From the NCBI GenBank assembly GCA_029204225.1, contig CM055092.1, forward strand, positions 43,257,863 through 43,321,862: 64,000 bases of DNA. Reading direction: 5' to 3'. Origin of the DNA: Diphasiastrum complanatum (Eukaryota; Streptophyta; Lycopodiopsida; Lycopodiales; Lycopodiaceae). The notes beneath the pieces were generated by a model. That model saw only the letters and a list, made by a program, of their open reading frames with translations. It was not told the origin of the DNA and searched no databases. Of the stretch, positions 23,092 through 34,115 are shown one piece after another. Each line of letters starts with the position of its first letter. Within the stretch, counting starts at the first letter, position 1. Position numbers and translations under genes: made by a program.

Positions 23092-23565
23092 TGCATTGGA
23101 ATCCATTGAAATTTCCAAGCCAATTAATCTCTTTTTGTGGTCAAAATTAGTATGTAGTCAATATTCATGGCATGCCATGTGATGCTTTCTGGTTAGAACC
23201 ATGGGTAGAATGAAACTTGCAAAACTCACAAAACATTACTCGCAGAATGTCAAAATGTGAGATAACTGGTGTCACATTCAAAGTTTCATCTCTCATCGAG
23301 GTCATCATAATTGACACATTTGTTGCATTGAAATCCCTTTAAAATTTCTAAGCCAATTAGTCTCTTTTTTGTGATTAGAGACAATTAAGTAGTCAATATT
23401 ACATGGCACGCTATGTGCTATCGTTTTAATAAACCATGGGTAGAATGAAACTTGCAAACTCACAAAAAACATTGCAATCATCACCACAGTACAACTAGCT
23501 GATATCTTTACCAGATCCCTACACATAGACAAATTTGAGTTCTCTAGAACTAAAATTTAGTAAAG

Positions 23566-24308
<743 letters not shown>

Positions 24309-24313
24309 ACAAG
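24309..24313. other. Target-site duplication of element C, left copy
   Basis: ACAAG, identical to 30373-30377 beyond the right LTR. A 5-bp duplication is normal for copia integrases. Confidence 0.85.
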
Positions 24314-25144
24314 TGTGGAAAAAGTACAAAAAGGACCAAGAGTGGATCCTAATCTGATCCTCAAGAGGGATTGATTGACAAATTACTTGATCTATCAATC
24401 TATTTCAGATCAAAATCAATCTAGATCAATTCTAGACACAAAATCCTAACAAGAACAATCATTAATTGAAGGTAAGTGTAATTTCTAGTTTCACATGTGT
24501 GAAACAATAGCTGAGTACGGACTCCAACTTGAAAATCAAGTACACATCAATAGAACCTCAAAACAATCAAAACAAATGTAGACAAATGGAGAGAATCATT
24601 CAAAATTGCTTCCAAAACCAAGATTGGTGTCTCACAATGATTATGGCCAAATGTGGCTCTATATATACAATAAGTGGGAGCTCATGGTACTGATCATCCC
24701 TCTGATCCCACATGTGTGAAGGTTCTTTGTCATATGATGATTCATCGTGCAAAACTGACATTTGGACAAAACCTTCTATTTTGAGCACTTTTGGTCCATT
24801 TTCCTTCTATATGGAGATCTACTTGGAAATCTTCTAGAAGTCAAACTCGCCTACTTCAGCTTATTCCACACGTGTGAGCTGTCCTCTGCACATGGGATAT
24901 GACACCTAACCAAAGAATGTGGCTCATGCAATCAATAGATTGATGCCATGTGTCATATGTCTAGAAAACTAGTTTTTGGCCATTTTAGCCACTAGAACTT
25001 GAATTAAATCATATGTACAACATATATGATTATGGTACATGACAAGTACACTAGTTTCACACGTGGGAACAGGCTCCACACATGTGTGTTTATCTATATA
25101 CAAGATTTTTGGCCTCTACCAAGCTTATTTTTGCATTTTTCACA
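24314..25144 (-). repeat. 3' LTR of element C
   Basis: 831 bp, + strand TGTGGAAAAAGTAC ... GCATTTTTCACA. TATATATAG (minus strand, about 24656-24666) is a plausible TATA box. It contains CACACGTGTG at 24867-24876, CACATGTGTG at 24492 and GTACGG at 24515. CTCCTCAAAAATC follows at 25145, a degraded polypurine tract on the minus strand. Confidence 0.92.
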
Positions 25145-25652
25145 CTCCTCAAAAATCTAGCTTGGTAAATCTAGCTTGATGGAAAACATGATGATCTTGA
25201 ACTTGACTCCATGGGCTGAATTGGTCTTTGTTGGTTCAAAAGGTGTGAAGATCAGCCAATGAGCTTGATGTTGATCTGAAATCACCATATCCATAATGTT
25301 AAAATTGGAAAAACAAATCATATTGATTTTTTGGCTTGCTACAAATGTTGTACCATGCAAGTATGTAGCTCATAAATGCAAAAGGCCAAGTTTGGCCTAA
25401 ATAGAATTTGAGCTACATGATTATGTAATTTCTAGATTGAAGAATACAACTTGCATATAGTTTGTAGACATAGAATTAGCAAAGTCATGCTTGTAGAAAC
25501 TCGTGGCAATTCACATGCATTAATTCTAAGTGATCCATAGTGACATGCAAGGCATGCAAAAAGTGTAATGGACACATGCATGATGATTTGTACTTTGTTA
25601 GTTAGAACTAGTACACTTGTAAAAAGTTGGTAGAATTTCATGCATGGCAAGT

Positions 25653-26104
25653 GACAAATGTCACATAGACTCTAGATGTCACTTTAGTTGACATTTTGGA
25701 ATGGATAGATGTGGTTCTACCTCGAGCTACCTCAAACTCCATAAATATGTGTAGCTCTCCTCTCAATCAATGATGAAGAACCAAAGCTTTGTAGCTACCT
25801 CATGCCATTTTGGATCTAAACTATTTTTCTTGTTATCTCTCTAGCTTTCTCTCTCTAACTCGTGTTGAAGCTAATGCTAGTACACTGAAATCTTGTACTT
25901 TTGTTCATTATTTGATTCATTGCTATCATATTCTGATGCTTAGCATGCTAGATTGTGGTTAAGCCATTTCTTCTGAACTAGATCTTGCTAGACAATCTAG
26001 AATCAAGTTACTGTGCTAATCACAAAGCTTAATCAAGATCAATCATACTTGTGGACATTCCCCACATGTGTGAATTCTGGAAATTTTGTCATGGTATCAG
26101 AGCC
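25653..26104 (+). repeat. Plus-strand LTR with primer-binding site inside element C
   Basis: LTR 25653-26091, TGACAAATGTCACA ... GAAATTTTGTCA, with inverted TGACAAA/TTTGTCA ends, followed at once by TGGTATCAGAGCC (26092-26104, initiator tRNA-Met site). Its body resembles the LTR at 42340-42974 in motif order. A leader with GTACGG (26258) and GCACGTGTG (about 26278) follows, then the sequence passes into an unrelated LTR end. This is the 5' end of a nested, opposite-strand copia that is otherwise deleted. The left boundary is less certain than the right. Confidence 0.65.
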
Positions 26105-26529
26105 AAATTAAGCTTTGCATGCTAACATCTTTGATTGTACAAGAAATTGAGAGCTAAATCAAGCAAAAAAATAGTTTTGCACTTTTTCTCACCTTTCTCT
26201 GAAGTATATTTGGATCAAATTGGATTGGAATTGAATTTTCAGACCTAAAAAGTGGTAGTACGGAATTCTGGAATTCTGCACGTGTGAAAACCAAAGATTT
26301 TCAGTCCCTTTGTTCACCTTGCTAATAGATCTAAATATAGCAGTGTTATAGCTTAATGGAAAGCTTATGATCTATACTTTCCATAGAAATTGAAACTAAA
26401 TCAATCTGATGTGTCTAGCAAGAGTTATAAGCTCTTAAAGAGGATAGGGATAGGTCCAAAATCCGAGTGACAGCATTTTAATTTGATTCAATCTTGCTTT
26501 GTTCAGAATCCATTGTTTTAAGCATCCTA

Positions 26530-26726
26530 CACTATTTCCACACGTGTGGAGTTGGATTACAGTAATTGATCAATGCTTTGATTGTCTCTACTTGTTTCCT
26601 ATCAAGCAGCTAAACTAGATCTTGTAATCTAATGACTAGTTTCTGATAGATTGTTTAACAAGCATACAATCACCTTGTGGATCATTCAAAGATCCATTTA
26701 TGGTCCTTAGTACTATACTTTTCACA
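26530..26726 (+). repeat. 3' end of a plus-strand LTR related to the 19.0-19.7 kb LTR
   Basis: Reverse complement of 19003-19200 with roughly 90% identity by eye, ending ACTTTTCACA at 26726. It contains CACACGTGTG at 26539-26548. No primer-binding site follows, so it is a truncated 3' or solo LTR piece. Confidence 0.8.
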
Positions 26727-26875
26727 GATAGTGCTTCTTTGATGTTGACATATTTGATGAGCTTGAGAGCTTTGCACCATCCTAGCACCTCCAGAATTGA
26801 TTCCTTCCAATTTTCATGTAGATGCTTGACCTTGAGGCTTGCTCCTTCATGTGCATGCTCTTTCTTGATGGAAAT

Positions 26876-27943
26876 TCAAGACCTCCATGTCTCATAATGA
26901 TCACAACAAGTATGACCATTCAATATGCACTTTTTATGATTATCAAGATTACTTATGCTAGAAACATAAGTCCAAAAATCACCACAACTTGGCATGATTT
27001 TTCCAGTATTGAAATCAAAAGGTATCTCCATCTCAATAAGGCTAACTACTTGTCTATGGATATAAGTGTCCACTTTAAATGCTTCACTTATTCTCGTAAG
27101 AAGTTTACAACTTGCCTTTAAGATTGAAAACTTATAAATTTCATCTTTATGAATGAACACATCATTCATGATCTTATTGAAACTAAAAGAATTTACATTA
27201 TGAAGACATTTCCATTTCCTTGACTTCATAACTAATGTAAGCTTACAAGGAAAACATGCTTTGCTATACTTTAAGGCATCACACTCAATTAGTATTGCCT
27301 TAAGCCACCTTTGAGATACAAAAATCCCTTCAAAGCAAAATAGATCTTCATAAGTTGACATGAGAGCATAGATGAAACTATTTTCATTTTGTGACTGATG
27401 CTCCTTATTCTTGATTGATTTCTCTTGGATCATAACAATAAGTTTGAACTTGTCCAAAGTTCCAAGCAAAATACTTTCCAAGGACATAAAATAAATCCAA
27501 GTTACTTTCATGAAAGTGACATCTATCTTTGCATCTTGAACCAAACAATGCACTTCCAAATGAAAAATTTCAAAAGATTTGACATGTGTTGTGATAAACT
27601 CTTGAAGACAAATCTTGCAAGTCCTTGTGAGACTCCAAGCCTCATTCACCTTTCCGCAAAGGAGACACCTTTCCTTGGACTTGTCCTTCTTGTATTTGCA
27701 TTTCGAACTTGAAGCTCCATTCTTCACCTCGGCCCCCTTGCTTTGGTTCTCCTTGGATGGATTGATCTTCTTTTTGTAGCATCTTGAGAAAATATATCCT
27801 CCCTTGCCACAAAGGTTGCACTTAGGATCCTTTATTTCCTTCAATAGGATGCCACCTATTGATGCCATGTGAATAAAAACCTGTGATATGATTCTACAAA
27901 TGTAATTTGTGACTTTCAAGAGACTAGATTTGAGCATCTTCAA
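26876..27943 (-). pseudogene. Element C residual ORF: zinc knuckles joined to integrase-RT linker
   Basis: 355 codons open. Near residues 40-56, CNLCGKGGYIFSRC is a nucleocapsid knuckle with His replaced by Tyr. A second, poorer cluster (CLLCGKVNEAW) follows near 90. Around residues 190-250, the segment NSFIYALMSTYED followed by RWLKAILIECDALK aligns with the integrase-RT linker of the 15.0-18.6 kb pol (SYTFLTSM..., WMDAMQVDYDAL). Protease and integrase between them are gone, yet the frame is open. The C-terminal 100 residues are not recognised. Probably a deletion product, not a new protein. Confidence 0.6.
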
Positions 27944-29527
27944 TAATCTAGAATGATCTACAAAAGATCTAGCTCACAAACCTAAGAATCAATCTTCACA
28001 CTAATGACTAGTCACTTGGAAACTTTGCTTTGATCACTAAGACAAAAGCACACAATCTTTGAAGCAAATCACAAAAGAAATCAAATCCAATCTCCTATTG
28101 GACTCATCAAATACCAATGACTCTTTCTTTTGAAAGTTGAAATGGATATGAAAAGATTTGACACCTAGATTTTCCTTTTCACTTGACTCGTTCTCTCAAC
28201 ACTTGGGATTCTTGAACAAAAGATGGGTTCTGTTTCAAACACATGAAAATCAAACTTAGTCACTTCTTTTGGACTCACTCTTGACCCAAATAATCTCACT
28301 CTTGAGATTAGAATGAATTTGATTTGAGTTGAAAACAAACTATACAACCAATTTTTCACAAAGCTTAAAAATTAGACAACTAGAGATTCACAAAGATCTC
28401 AACCATGCATGAATACTCAAATATGGACTCCTCCTCATTCTAGACATCAAATGGGATCACAAATTGACCCTTACACTCTCACAAAGAAAGTTGAATAGAA
28501 CCAATTTGAGTTTCATACATACTATGTCAACTTTTGCTCAACAAATTGAATTCAATCACTCCTGTTGGATTCCACCAATTACTCTACTTTTTAAGACTTG
28601 GAATGAAATCCAAAATCAAAAGTTGTGATTTTTCTCACTAAGATATTGTGCCTCAAAGAGCTAATGCCACTTAGAAAGATTTGATCACATAGGAGAAGAC
28701 AAATTCTTCACCAATAACAACACATAATGAGCTTCTAGATCTTACCCTCTACAAAGGAAGGAACTCTTAGAAAATTGGATCTCTCTCTACACATTTGTCA
28801 TAGACACCTTAATGACTCTTTTCAAACCTTATAGTCACTCAAACAAATTGAGTAGGAGTGAACAATGTGACTTGGATCTCAATCTCTTTTCTAGAACTCT
28901 CAATTGAAGCCAATCTATGTCAAATTCTACAAAAGATTTGCATAGATGCTCTATATGCACTAGAAACTCTCAAAGGTTTCACTTGGAGGGCAGATCCAAA
29001 GATGTTTTCTAGCAAATTGATGCTTCTAAACTTGACTTTATCATCTTGAACAAATCTAGAGTGATGGTACAATGGATTTCAACCTCTTACCTTGCATATC
29101 ACTCCTTAATCTATGATTTTTAGCAATTTCTATCTTCAACCTCAATATACACTCCAAAAATCAGAGAAGATAAATTAGTGCACCTAATTCAAGCTTCAAT
29201 TTTAATGTTTGGCTGATCTAATCCAAGAACTAATCAAGGGAGTAGATTCACTATAGAAAATGCTTGATTTTGCACCAAAAATCACTCAAATTGGGTATGT
29301 GAGTCAAATTCTACAAATTTTTGAAATTTCTCAGTCAAAACTGGAGATGTACATTCTCACACATGTGAAAAGGGTTCCTACAGCCCACAACAAAATCTGG
29401 ACCAAAAATTTTGAGGATAGCTATCAAATCCAATTCACTACACAAAATTTGACTAGTTCCCTAAAAACTACTAATTTTGGTTTTGATTTGGATTAACCCT
29501 ATCATTTCAACAAAACCTTCTATACTT
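27944..29527 (-). other. Element C leader and gag region, unrecognisable
   Basis: Between the primer site and the residual ORF. It should hold the leader and capsid, but no capsid motif survives in any frame; short open stretches are chance. TTGCACCAAAAATCAC near 29270 resembles the leader of the 14.7-19.7 kb element. Confidence 0.5.
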
Positions 29528-29540
29528 GGCTCTGATACCA
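29528..29540 (-). other. Primer-binding site of element C
   Basis: Minus strand TGGTATCAGAGCC, a perfect initiator tRNA-Met type site abutting the LTR at 29541. Confidence 0.9.
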
Positions 29541-30372
29541 TGTGAAAAAAGTACAAAAATGACCAAGAGTGGATCCTAATCTGATCCTCAAGAGGGATTG
29601 ATTGTCAGATTACTCGATCTATCAATCTACTTCAGATTAAGATCAATCTAGATCAATTCTAGACACAAAATCCTAACAAGAACAATCATTAATTGAAGGT
29701 AAGTGTACTTTTTGGTTTCACACGTGTGAAAAACTGTTTGAGTACGGACTCCAACCTGAAAATCAAGTACACATTGATAGAACCTCAAAACAATCAAAAC
29801 AAATGTAGACAAATGGAGAGAATCACTCAAAATTGCTTCCAAAACCAAGATTGGTGTCTCACAATGATTATGGCCAAATGTGGCTCTATATATACAAAAA
29901 AGTGGGAGTTCGTGGTACTGATCATCCCTCTGATCCCATATGTGTGAAGGTGCTTTGTCATATGATGATTCATCATGCAAAACTGACACTTGGACAAAAC
30001 CTTCTATTTTGAACACTTTTGGTCCATTTTCCTTCTATATGGAGATCTACTTGGAAATCTTCTAGAAGTCAAATTTGCCTACTTCAACTTATTCCGCACG
30101 TGTGAGCTGTCCTCTACACATGGGATATGACACCTAATCAAAGGATGTGGCTCATGCAATCAATAGATTGATGCCATGTGTCATATGTCTAGAAAACTAG
30201 TTTTTGGCCATTTTAGCCACTAGAACTTGAATTAAATCATATGTACAACATATATGATTATGGTACATGACAAGTACACTAGTTTCACACATGAGAACAG
30301 GCTCCACACATGTGTGTTTATCTATATACAAGATTTTTGGCCTCTACCAAGCTTATTTTTGCATTTTTCACA
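29541..30372 (-). repeat. 5' LTR of element C
   Basis: 832 bp, + strand TGTGAAAAAAGTAC ... GCATTTTTCACA. Same features as the left LTR: minus-strand TATA at about 29884-29894, CACACGTGTG at 29719-29728, GTACGG at 29742. Confidence 0.92.
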
Positions 30373-30377
30373 ACAAG
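30373..30377. other. Target-site duplication of element C, right copy
   Basis: ACAAG directly after the LTR terminus CACA; matches 24309-24313. Confidence 0.85.
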
Positions 30378-30829
30378 TTTTTTTTTGGAGTTTCTAATGT
30401 CCACTCATTGGATGCAAAAAAAAATAAAAAAGGTCATACATTCACTTGTGAAATAAATGGTTTCTAGCAACTAATGAAAATGCATTACAACTCAACTTTC
30501 TTTTTTCTCTCAAAGAAAACTGACCATAGATTAAGGACTTTTTACAAGATACATGAAAGCGATAGAACTTAAAGAGACATAAGCTGATAAGCCTCTTTGA
30601 AGAGGAGTAGAGAGGAGATAAAAAAATCATCATTCCCAAATTCTTTACTATTCCTATCTAACCAAATGTTCCACAATGTTGTAATTCAGATAAATTCTCT
30701 CTCATAAAAAGTATAAAACATGCAATCCCAATAACAATCAGATCCAACAAACACAATAAAAGCATGAGAGATGGAGAAAAAGTGATAAAGAGCAAGGACA
30801 TTCATAAATCCATTTTACAAGAGAACCAG
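30378..30829. other. Stretch without a recognisable gene
   Basis: AT-rich; it may include the U5 end of the LTR at 30830-31189, whose inner boundary I cannot fix. A diverged repeat shared with 21000 lies near 30460. Confidence 0.35.
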
Positions 30830-31189
30830 TCTGCTTTATTAAAATGAAGATATGTACATGTGTAAGAAACTCGAGTTGGTCCTTTTTTATAGTAGAGAGG
30901 AGGACCCTGGCCTCTGAATCCTATTGGTCCATTTCTACCTCCCTAACTATTCAAATTTAAAAAAGAGTGGGAACCATCCAAATTGGAGGGAAACCCAACT
31001 TTATTCACTAACTTGACATTTAGGCCATGTGACATTAAATGCAAAAAGGCCTAAAGTCCTTTTATTGACTTTCTAATTAATCAAATCTCTATGTGATCAT
31101 CGGGTTGGACTTACACACATAGGGTGCCAAATCCCTCTCACTTATGAACTAGAGTTAGAGTTGTCTTGGGCTCCGCAAACCCTCCAACA
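30830..31189 (-). repeat. 3' LTR (at least its U3-R part) of a pol-less element
   Basis: The minus-strand start TGTTGGAGGGTTTGCGG at 31189 is preceded by a polypurine tract. TATAAAAAAGG lies at 30892-30881 and AATAAAG at 30840-30834 (minus strand), a normal TATA-to-poly(A) layout for U3-R. About 125 bp of it (31050-31175) recurs at 50625-50740, fused to a gypsy LTR end. The LTR's left boundary is not resolved. Confidence 0.65.
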
Positions 31190-31201
31190 GTGTCCCCCAC
31201 C
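31190..31201 (-). other. Polypurine tract
   Basis: Minus strand GGTGGGGGACAC directly before the LTR start TGTTGGAGG, and about 40 bases after the stop of the ORF that ends at 31240. Confidence 0.65.
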
Positions 31202-31239
31202 AAAACTGGTGGCGGTCCAACGACACCTGTGAGATGCAG

Positions 31240-31758
31240 TTATTGTGGGCTTTTATTTGCATCACGTCGAATCTTTATTAAATGATACTGCACCTTCTCC
31301 ATGAAATCGAGTCGGACGGTGTTGAAATCTAGGTTGTGCGACAAAAAACAATGATGGACTCCAGCGATCCACTTTGAAGTTTTCCAAGCTGTGAATCGAG
31401 ATTCCCAGGAGCCTCCCATCATTGCTGCACAGAAATATAATCTTGCCACCAACAGCTGATCCTTAATACTATCTAACGCCATTGGCTTATTCGGATCAAA
31501 TGTTAAAGTAGGAAGGCAATCATCCCATTGCATTGCAACAAACACCAATAGGGTTAGATCTTTTGCGAACAGCGCCAATTGCCTAACTATGGGATCAAGA
31601 GAGTGGATATACTCCCGCTAGTATGCTTGTAGGGCTCGATGGAAGTCCATTGAGATCTCCCAGCTATACAGTTGGTGGATGGTTGGCCAGTTCGACATAT
31701 GGATGATAATTTTCTCAATGGCCAATCCCAAATCCTCCCACTTATTTCTGCGCGGCAT
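31240..31758 (-). pseudogene. Unrecognised ORF next to the 3' LTR, one stop
   Basis: An ATG at 31758 (MPRRNKWEDLGLAIEK) opens a 172-residue frame broken by one TAG at 31620-31618 (context QAY*REY, explained by CAG to TAG). It is rich in Trp, Leu and Phe with segments such as LFAKDLTLLVFVAMQWDD and WESRFTAWKTSKW. No protease, integrase, RT, RNase H or zinc-knuckle motif is visible, and I recognise no family. Position just upstream of polypurine tract and LTR indicates the last gene of an LTR element. It could be a capsid-like protein of an unfamiliar type. Confidence 0.5.
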
Positions 31759-32111
31759 TGGTAAGTAATATAGATCTACGTGCAACTCCTGATGGATTCC
31801 AAAGTTTTCTCAAAAATTGTAATTCTTCAAGCCGGTTGCTCCCAAAATGTAGGTATCTTATCCAATTCTTTGTCGGTCTCAATTTCAGAGGTCTTAAACT
31901 TGATGACCCAACCACCACACGAGGACTCATGAGGATGTTGTGTTAAAAAGCTCTAAGTCTGGTCCTCGACGCTGATTGTTCGTCTGAACAATGGTGTGGT
32001 CCTTGATGAACATGGACCTGCTTGTGTTGCTTGTGAAACTGGCTATTCTTCTATGACAAAGGGGGCTCCACCATGTTCCATGCCTGAATCCAACTCTGTT
32101 TACATTCTTGC
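31759..32111 (-). other. Spacer between the two unrecognised ORFs
   Basis: No sustained frame or known motif on either strand; stops in all minus-strand frames. Confidence 0.4.
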
Positions 32112-32694
32112 CTAATCCTGGTGCTGAGGCGAGGACTGTGGCATCAATGGAACTGGAATTTGAGGCACGGCTTCCAACACCTGAGCAGTGGCTTTTTCAT
32201 AATCCTTTATAATGGCCTTGGCCTTGCCTAACTCGGTGGTTGCCATCCTTTTGAAGTTATCAAATTTTTTCTGAAACTCCGCCAGTGCAGTATGGTAGGT
32301 TTCCACTTTGATAAACAAATATCTGATCTCATCCGGTGTGACTGGACGATCAGGCACTTGGGTCTGTAAGTAGAAATCGCAGGGTGGTCGCATCCAATTC
32401 ACCTTTAAGTCATTCGCGTTCCAATGCTACTAAGTCCAACTGTCCGGCTAGCAACAAGACCTGTTGTTTGGAATCTGAGACTGCCTTGTCAACCTTGTCC
32501 TGCGCCGTGGTGAGTGCATTTTGAAGTGTCGCCACATAGTCTTCTAGTTGTTGAGCGGACTCATTGGCCTTCTTCAAATCAGCTTCAAACTTTGCCTTAT
32601 GATGTCTAGCAATTGTCAGCTCGCGGTTGATCTGAATGACCTTCTAGCTAATCAGGGTATTCTCTATCCCAAGATCGGCTATGCGCCTAGACAT
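32112..32694 (-). pseudogene. Coiled-coil protein of a pol-less LTR element
   Basis: An ATG at 32694 (MSRRIADLGIE) is followed by a long charged helix: KFEADLKKANESAQQLEDYV, TTAQDKVDKAVSDSKQQV, then after a frameshift near 32360 EIRYLFIKVETYHTALAEFQ and TELGKAKAIIKDYEKATAQV. It ends with a Pro/Gln tail (VPLMPQSSPQHQD) at 32112. Heptad-like Leu/Ile/Val spacing over roughly 150 residues indicates a coiled coil. Two stops are present (TAG 32646-32644, TGA 32412-32410). It lies 60 bases from a primer-binding site, where gag would be, but has no zinc knuckle. Not a recognised capsid family. Confidence 0.5.
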
Positions 32695-32706
32695 GTTTTT
32701 CTTTTG

Positions 32707-32830
32707 ATGCGAAGTAATCGTGAAGCGAATTGAATCGAACGAAAATAAAACGAATTGAGCTCTGATACCACTGATGCAAAGTAATCGTGAAGCGAATTGA
32801 ATCGAAATGAAACAAAACGAATCGAGCTCT
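32707..32830. repeat. Tandem duplication across LTR end and primer site
   Basis: GATGCGAAGTAATCGTGAAG at 32707 recurs as GATGCAAAGTAATCGTGAAG at 32773. Both are followed by CGAATTGAATCGAA and GAGCTCTG. Offset about 66 bp. The outer copy is the last bases of the LTR-like segment, the inner copy lies just inside the primer site. Confidence 0.75.
32757..32770 (-). other. Primer-binding site
   Basis: Minus strand TGGTATCAGAGCTC; the first 12 bases fit initiator tRNA-Met. One base separates it from the LTR-like end at 32772. Confidence 0.7.
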
Positions 32831-33422
32831 GTCACTACCGACGGGATGAAGAAACAGCTCGAAGCGAAGCAAAACGAAACGAAATGAAACAAAATGTGAT
32901 GAAGGCTGGATAGAGCCGACTTGGCAGGAGTAGCTACTGCTACTGACTGTGGTCTAATTCTCTTCCAAGATCCAGATCATCAAACGATCTGTTGTAAAAA
33001 TTAAACTTGTAAACAACAAATAATGTTGAAAAAACAACAGCAAAAATTTATCTACTACTAGCATGCATTCCAACATTGCAAATCATACACATCACAGAAC
33101 AGAACATTAAGAAAATGACTTCTATATTAGATTTGAATTTATAATATCTTTCTTGAGCATTGTCTATTTCCCAGATCAGCGAGTTGGCACGAGGGAGATG
33201 TTCTCTCTCACGAACTGTTAATCTGTAAACTCACTCTGTGTCCATGACTGTCTACTTGACTATCCTCTTGATGCATCTAGCAATACATATATTCAGAGTA
33301 ACATTTCTGATTAGAGAGATTAAATGATCTACAACTAATCTCAGATTACAAGAGCGGCAGATTAGGCACATCCTAATGCTCTTCTGTTGACGTCATCATA
33401 TCAGATACAGAAGTGTTCTACA
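32772..33422 (-). repeat. LTR-like segment, probable 5' LTR
   Basis: + strand TGATGCAAAGTAATC ... GAAGTGTTCTACA: TG...CA ends, about 651 bp, abutting a primer-binding site. The minus-strand start would be TGTAGAACACTTCTG. It does not resemble the 3' LTR piece at 30830-31189, so the two ends of this unit do not match and it is either a recombinant or two elements joined. Confidence 0.5.
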
Positions 33423-34115
33423 TGGTACTTGTTTGATTTTCCTGGTCCTTTGGAGCGTGAAAAATTTTGTGTCGCGCAGAAATGCATGTTGTGTCGTGTC
33501 ATCTAACCTTCTCCTGTTGTTCGTGCATTAGTTGCCTTCTGCCCGTTGGACAGTGCCTTCACGCTACAAGCCTTTGCCTTTTGCTTAAGGACCCTTTCAA
33601 GATTTTAAGGACAGTGTTGCCTTTTAAGGAACATCTTCGCTTTTTCTCAAAAAATGTGAAAAACCCAAAGGTAGGCCTAAAAATAGATCTAAGGCATTTA
33701 AAGGCAATGTCGCCTTTTTCTTGAAGGGCAAGAAAGCCAACTTTAGGGCAAAAACCAGTTCTAAAGTTTTTCTGAGGGTAGTGTCGCCTTTTTCGCAAAA
33801 ATGTGAAAAATGCAATAATGTCGGAAAAAGTTCCCAGTGTAATTTTCTAAGTGTTTTAGACCTAGAGATAAATTTTTCTTATGACCCAAAAATGCGAACT
33901 GTGCGACAAAATAGTTCAAAAATGCAGACTATGCAAAAAATAGTGCACAGTCGCTAAAAACAACAAAGGAAAAAAAAACTAAGGAGATCTGAACCTATCC
34001 AGCGAACGTTTTCTAGGTTTGGCAAAGGATGAACTTTCGCCCAAGACGATCCTTCGCCCAAGTACTGTCATTAATACAATTTTGCAGGATCTGGACCTTT
34101 AGCAGACCTAATTTT
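33423..34115. other. Stretch with short internal repeats
   Basis: Between about 33605 and 33825 the phrase GTGTCGCCTTTTTC (or GTGTTGCC, ATGTCGCC) recurs three times, and AAAATGTGAAAAA twice. The reverse complement, GCGAAAAAGGC, occurs in the flanking element E LTRs (about 34240, 39364), so this may be an inverted, decayed LTR piece of the same family. No gene recognised. Confidence 0.4.

Larger units (their letters stand above)
22180..23480. repeat. Tandemly duplicated unit of about 220 bp, first copy split by a solo LTR
   Basis: Unit 1 is 22180-22229 continued at 23092-23265; unit 2 is about 23266-23480. Shared landmarks are AAAGTTTCATCTCTCATC, TTTGTTGCATTG, CCAAGCCAATTAATCTC and CCATGGGTAGAATGAAACTT. 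Removing 22230-23091 restores collinearity with unit 2, which shows directly what the locus looked like before the insertion. Confidence 0.85.
24314..30372 (-). mobile_element. LTR element C: paired LTRs and target duplication, pol mostly deleted
   Basis: Two LTRs of about 831 bp flank 4.4 kb, with ACAAG on both outer sides, so the ends are original. Primer-binding site 29540-29528 and LTR termini match the copia group of the 14.7-19.7 kb element. The interior keeps degenerate zinc knuckles and the integrase-RT linker only; protease, integrase and most of RT and RNase H are absent. The left third holds sequence in the opposite orientation, including an LTR with its own primer site (25653-26104). 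By eye the two LTRs are about 95% identical, older than the 14.7-19.7 kb copy. Confidence 0.88.

Noticed and set aside
26822-27121. Plus-strand frame of 99 codons in element C
   Set aside because: Opposite strand of the residual zinc-knuckle ORF; no motif.
32644-32892. Phe/Ser-rich minus-strand frames over the primer-site duplication
   Set aside because: Repeated peptide comes from the 66-bp tandem duplication of LTR-end sequence.
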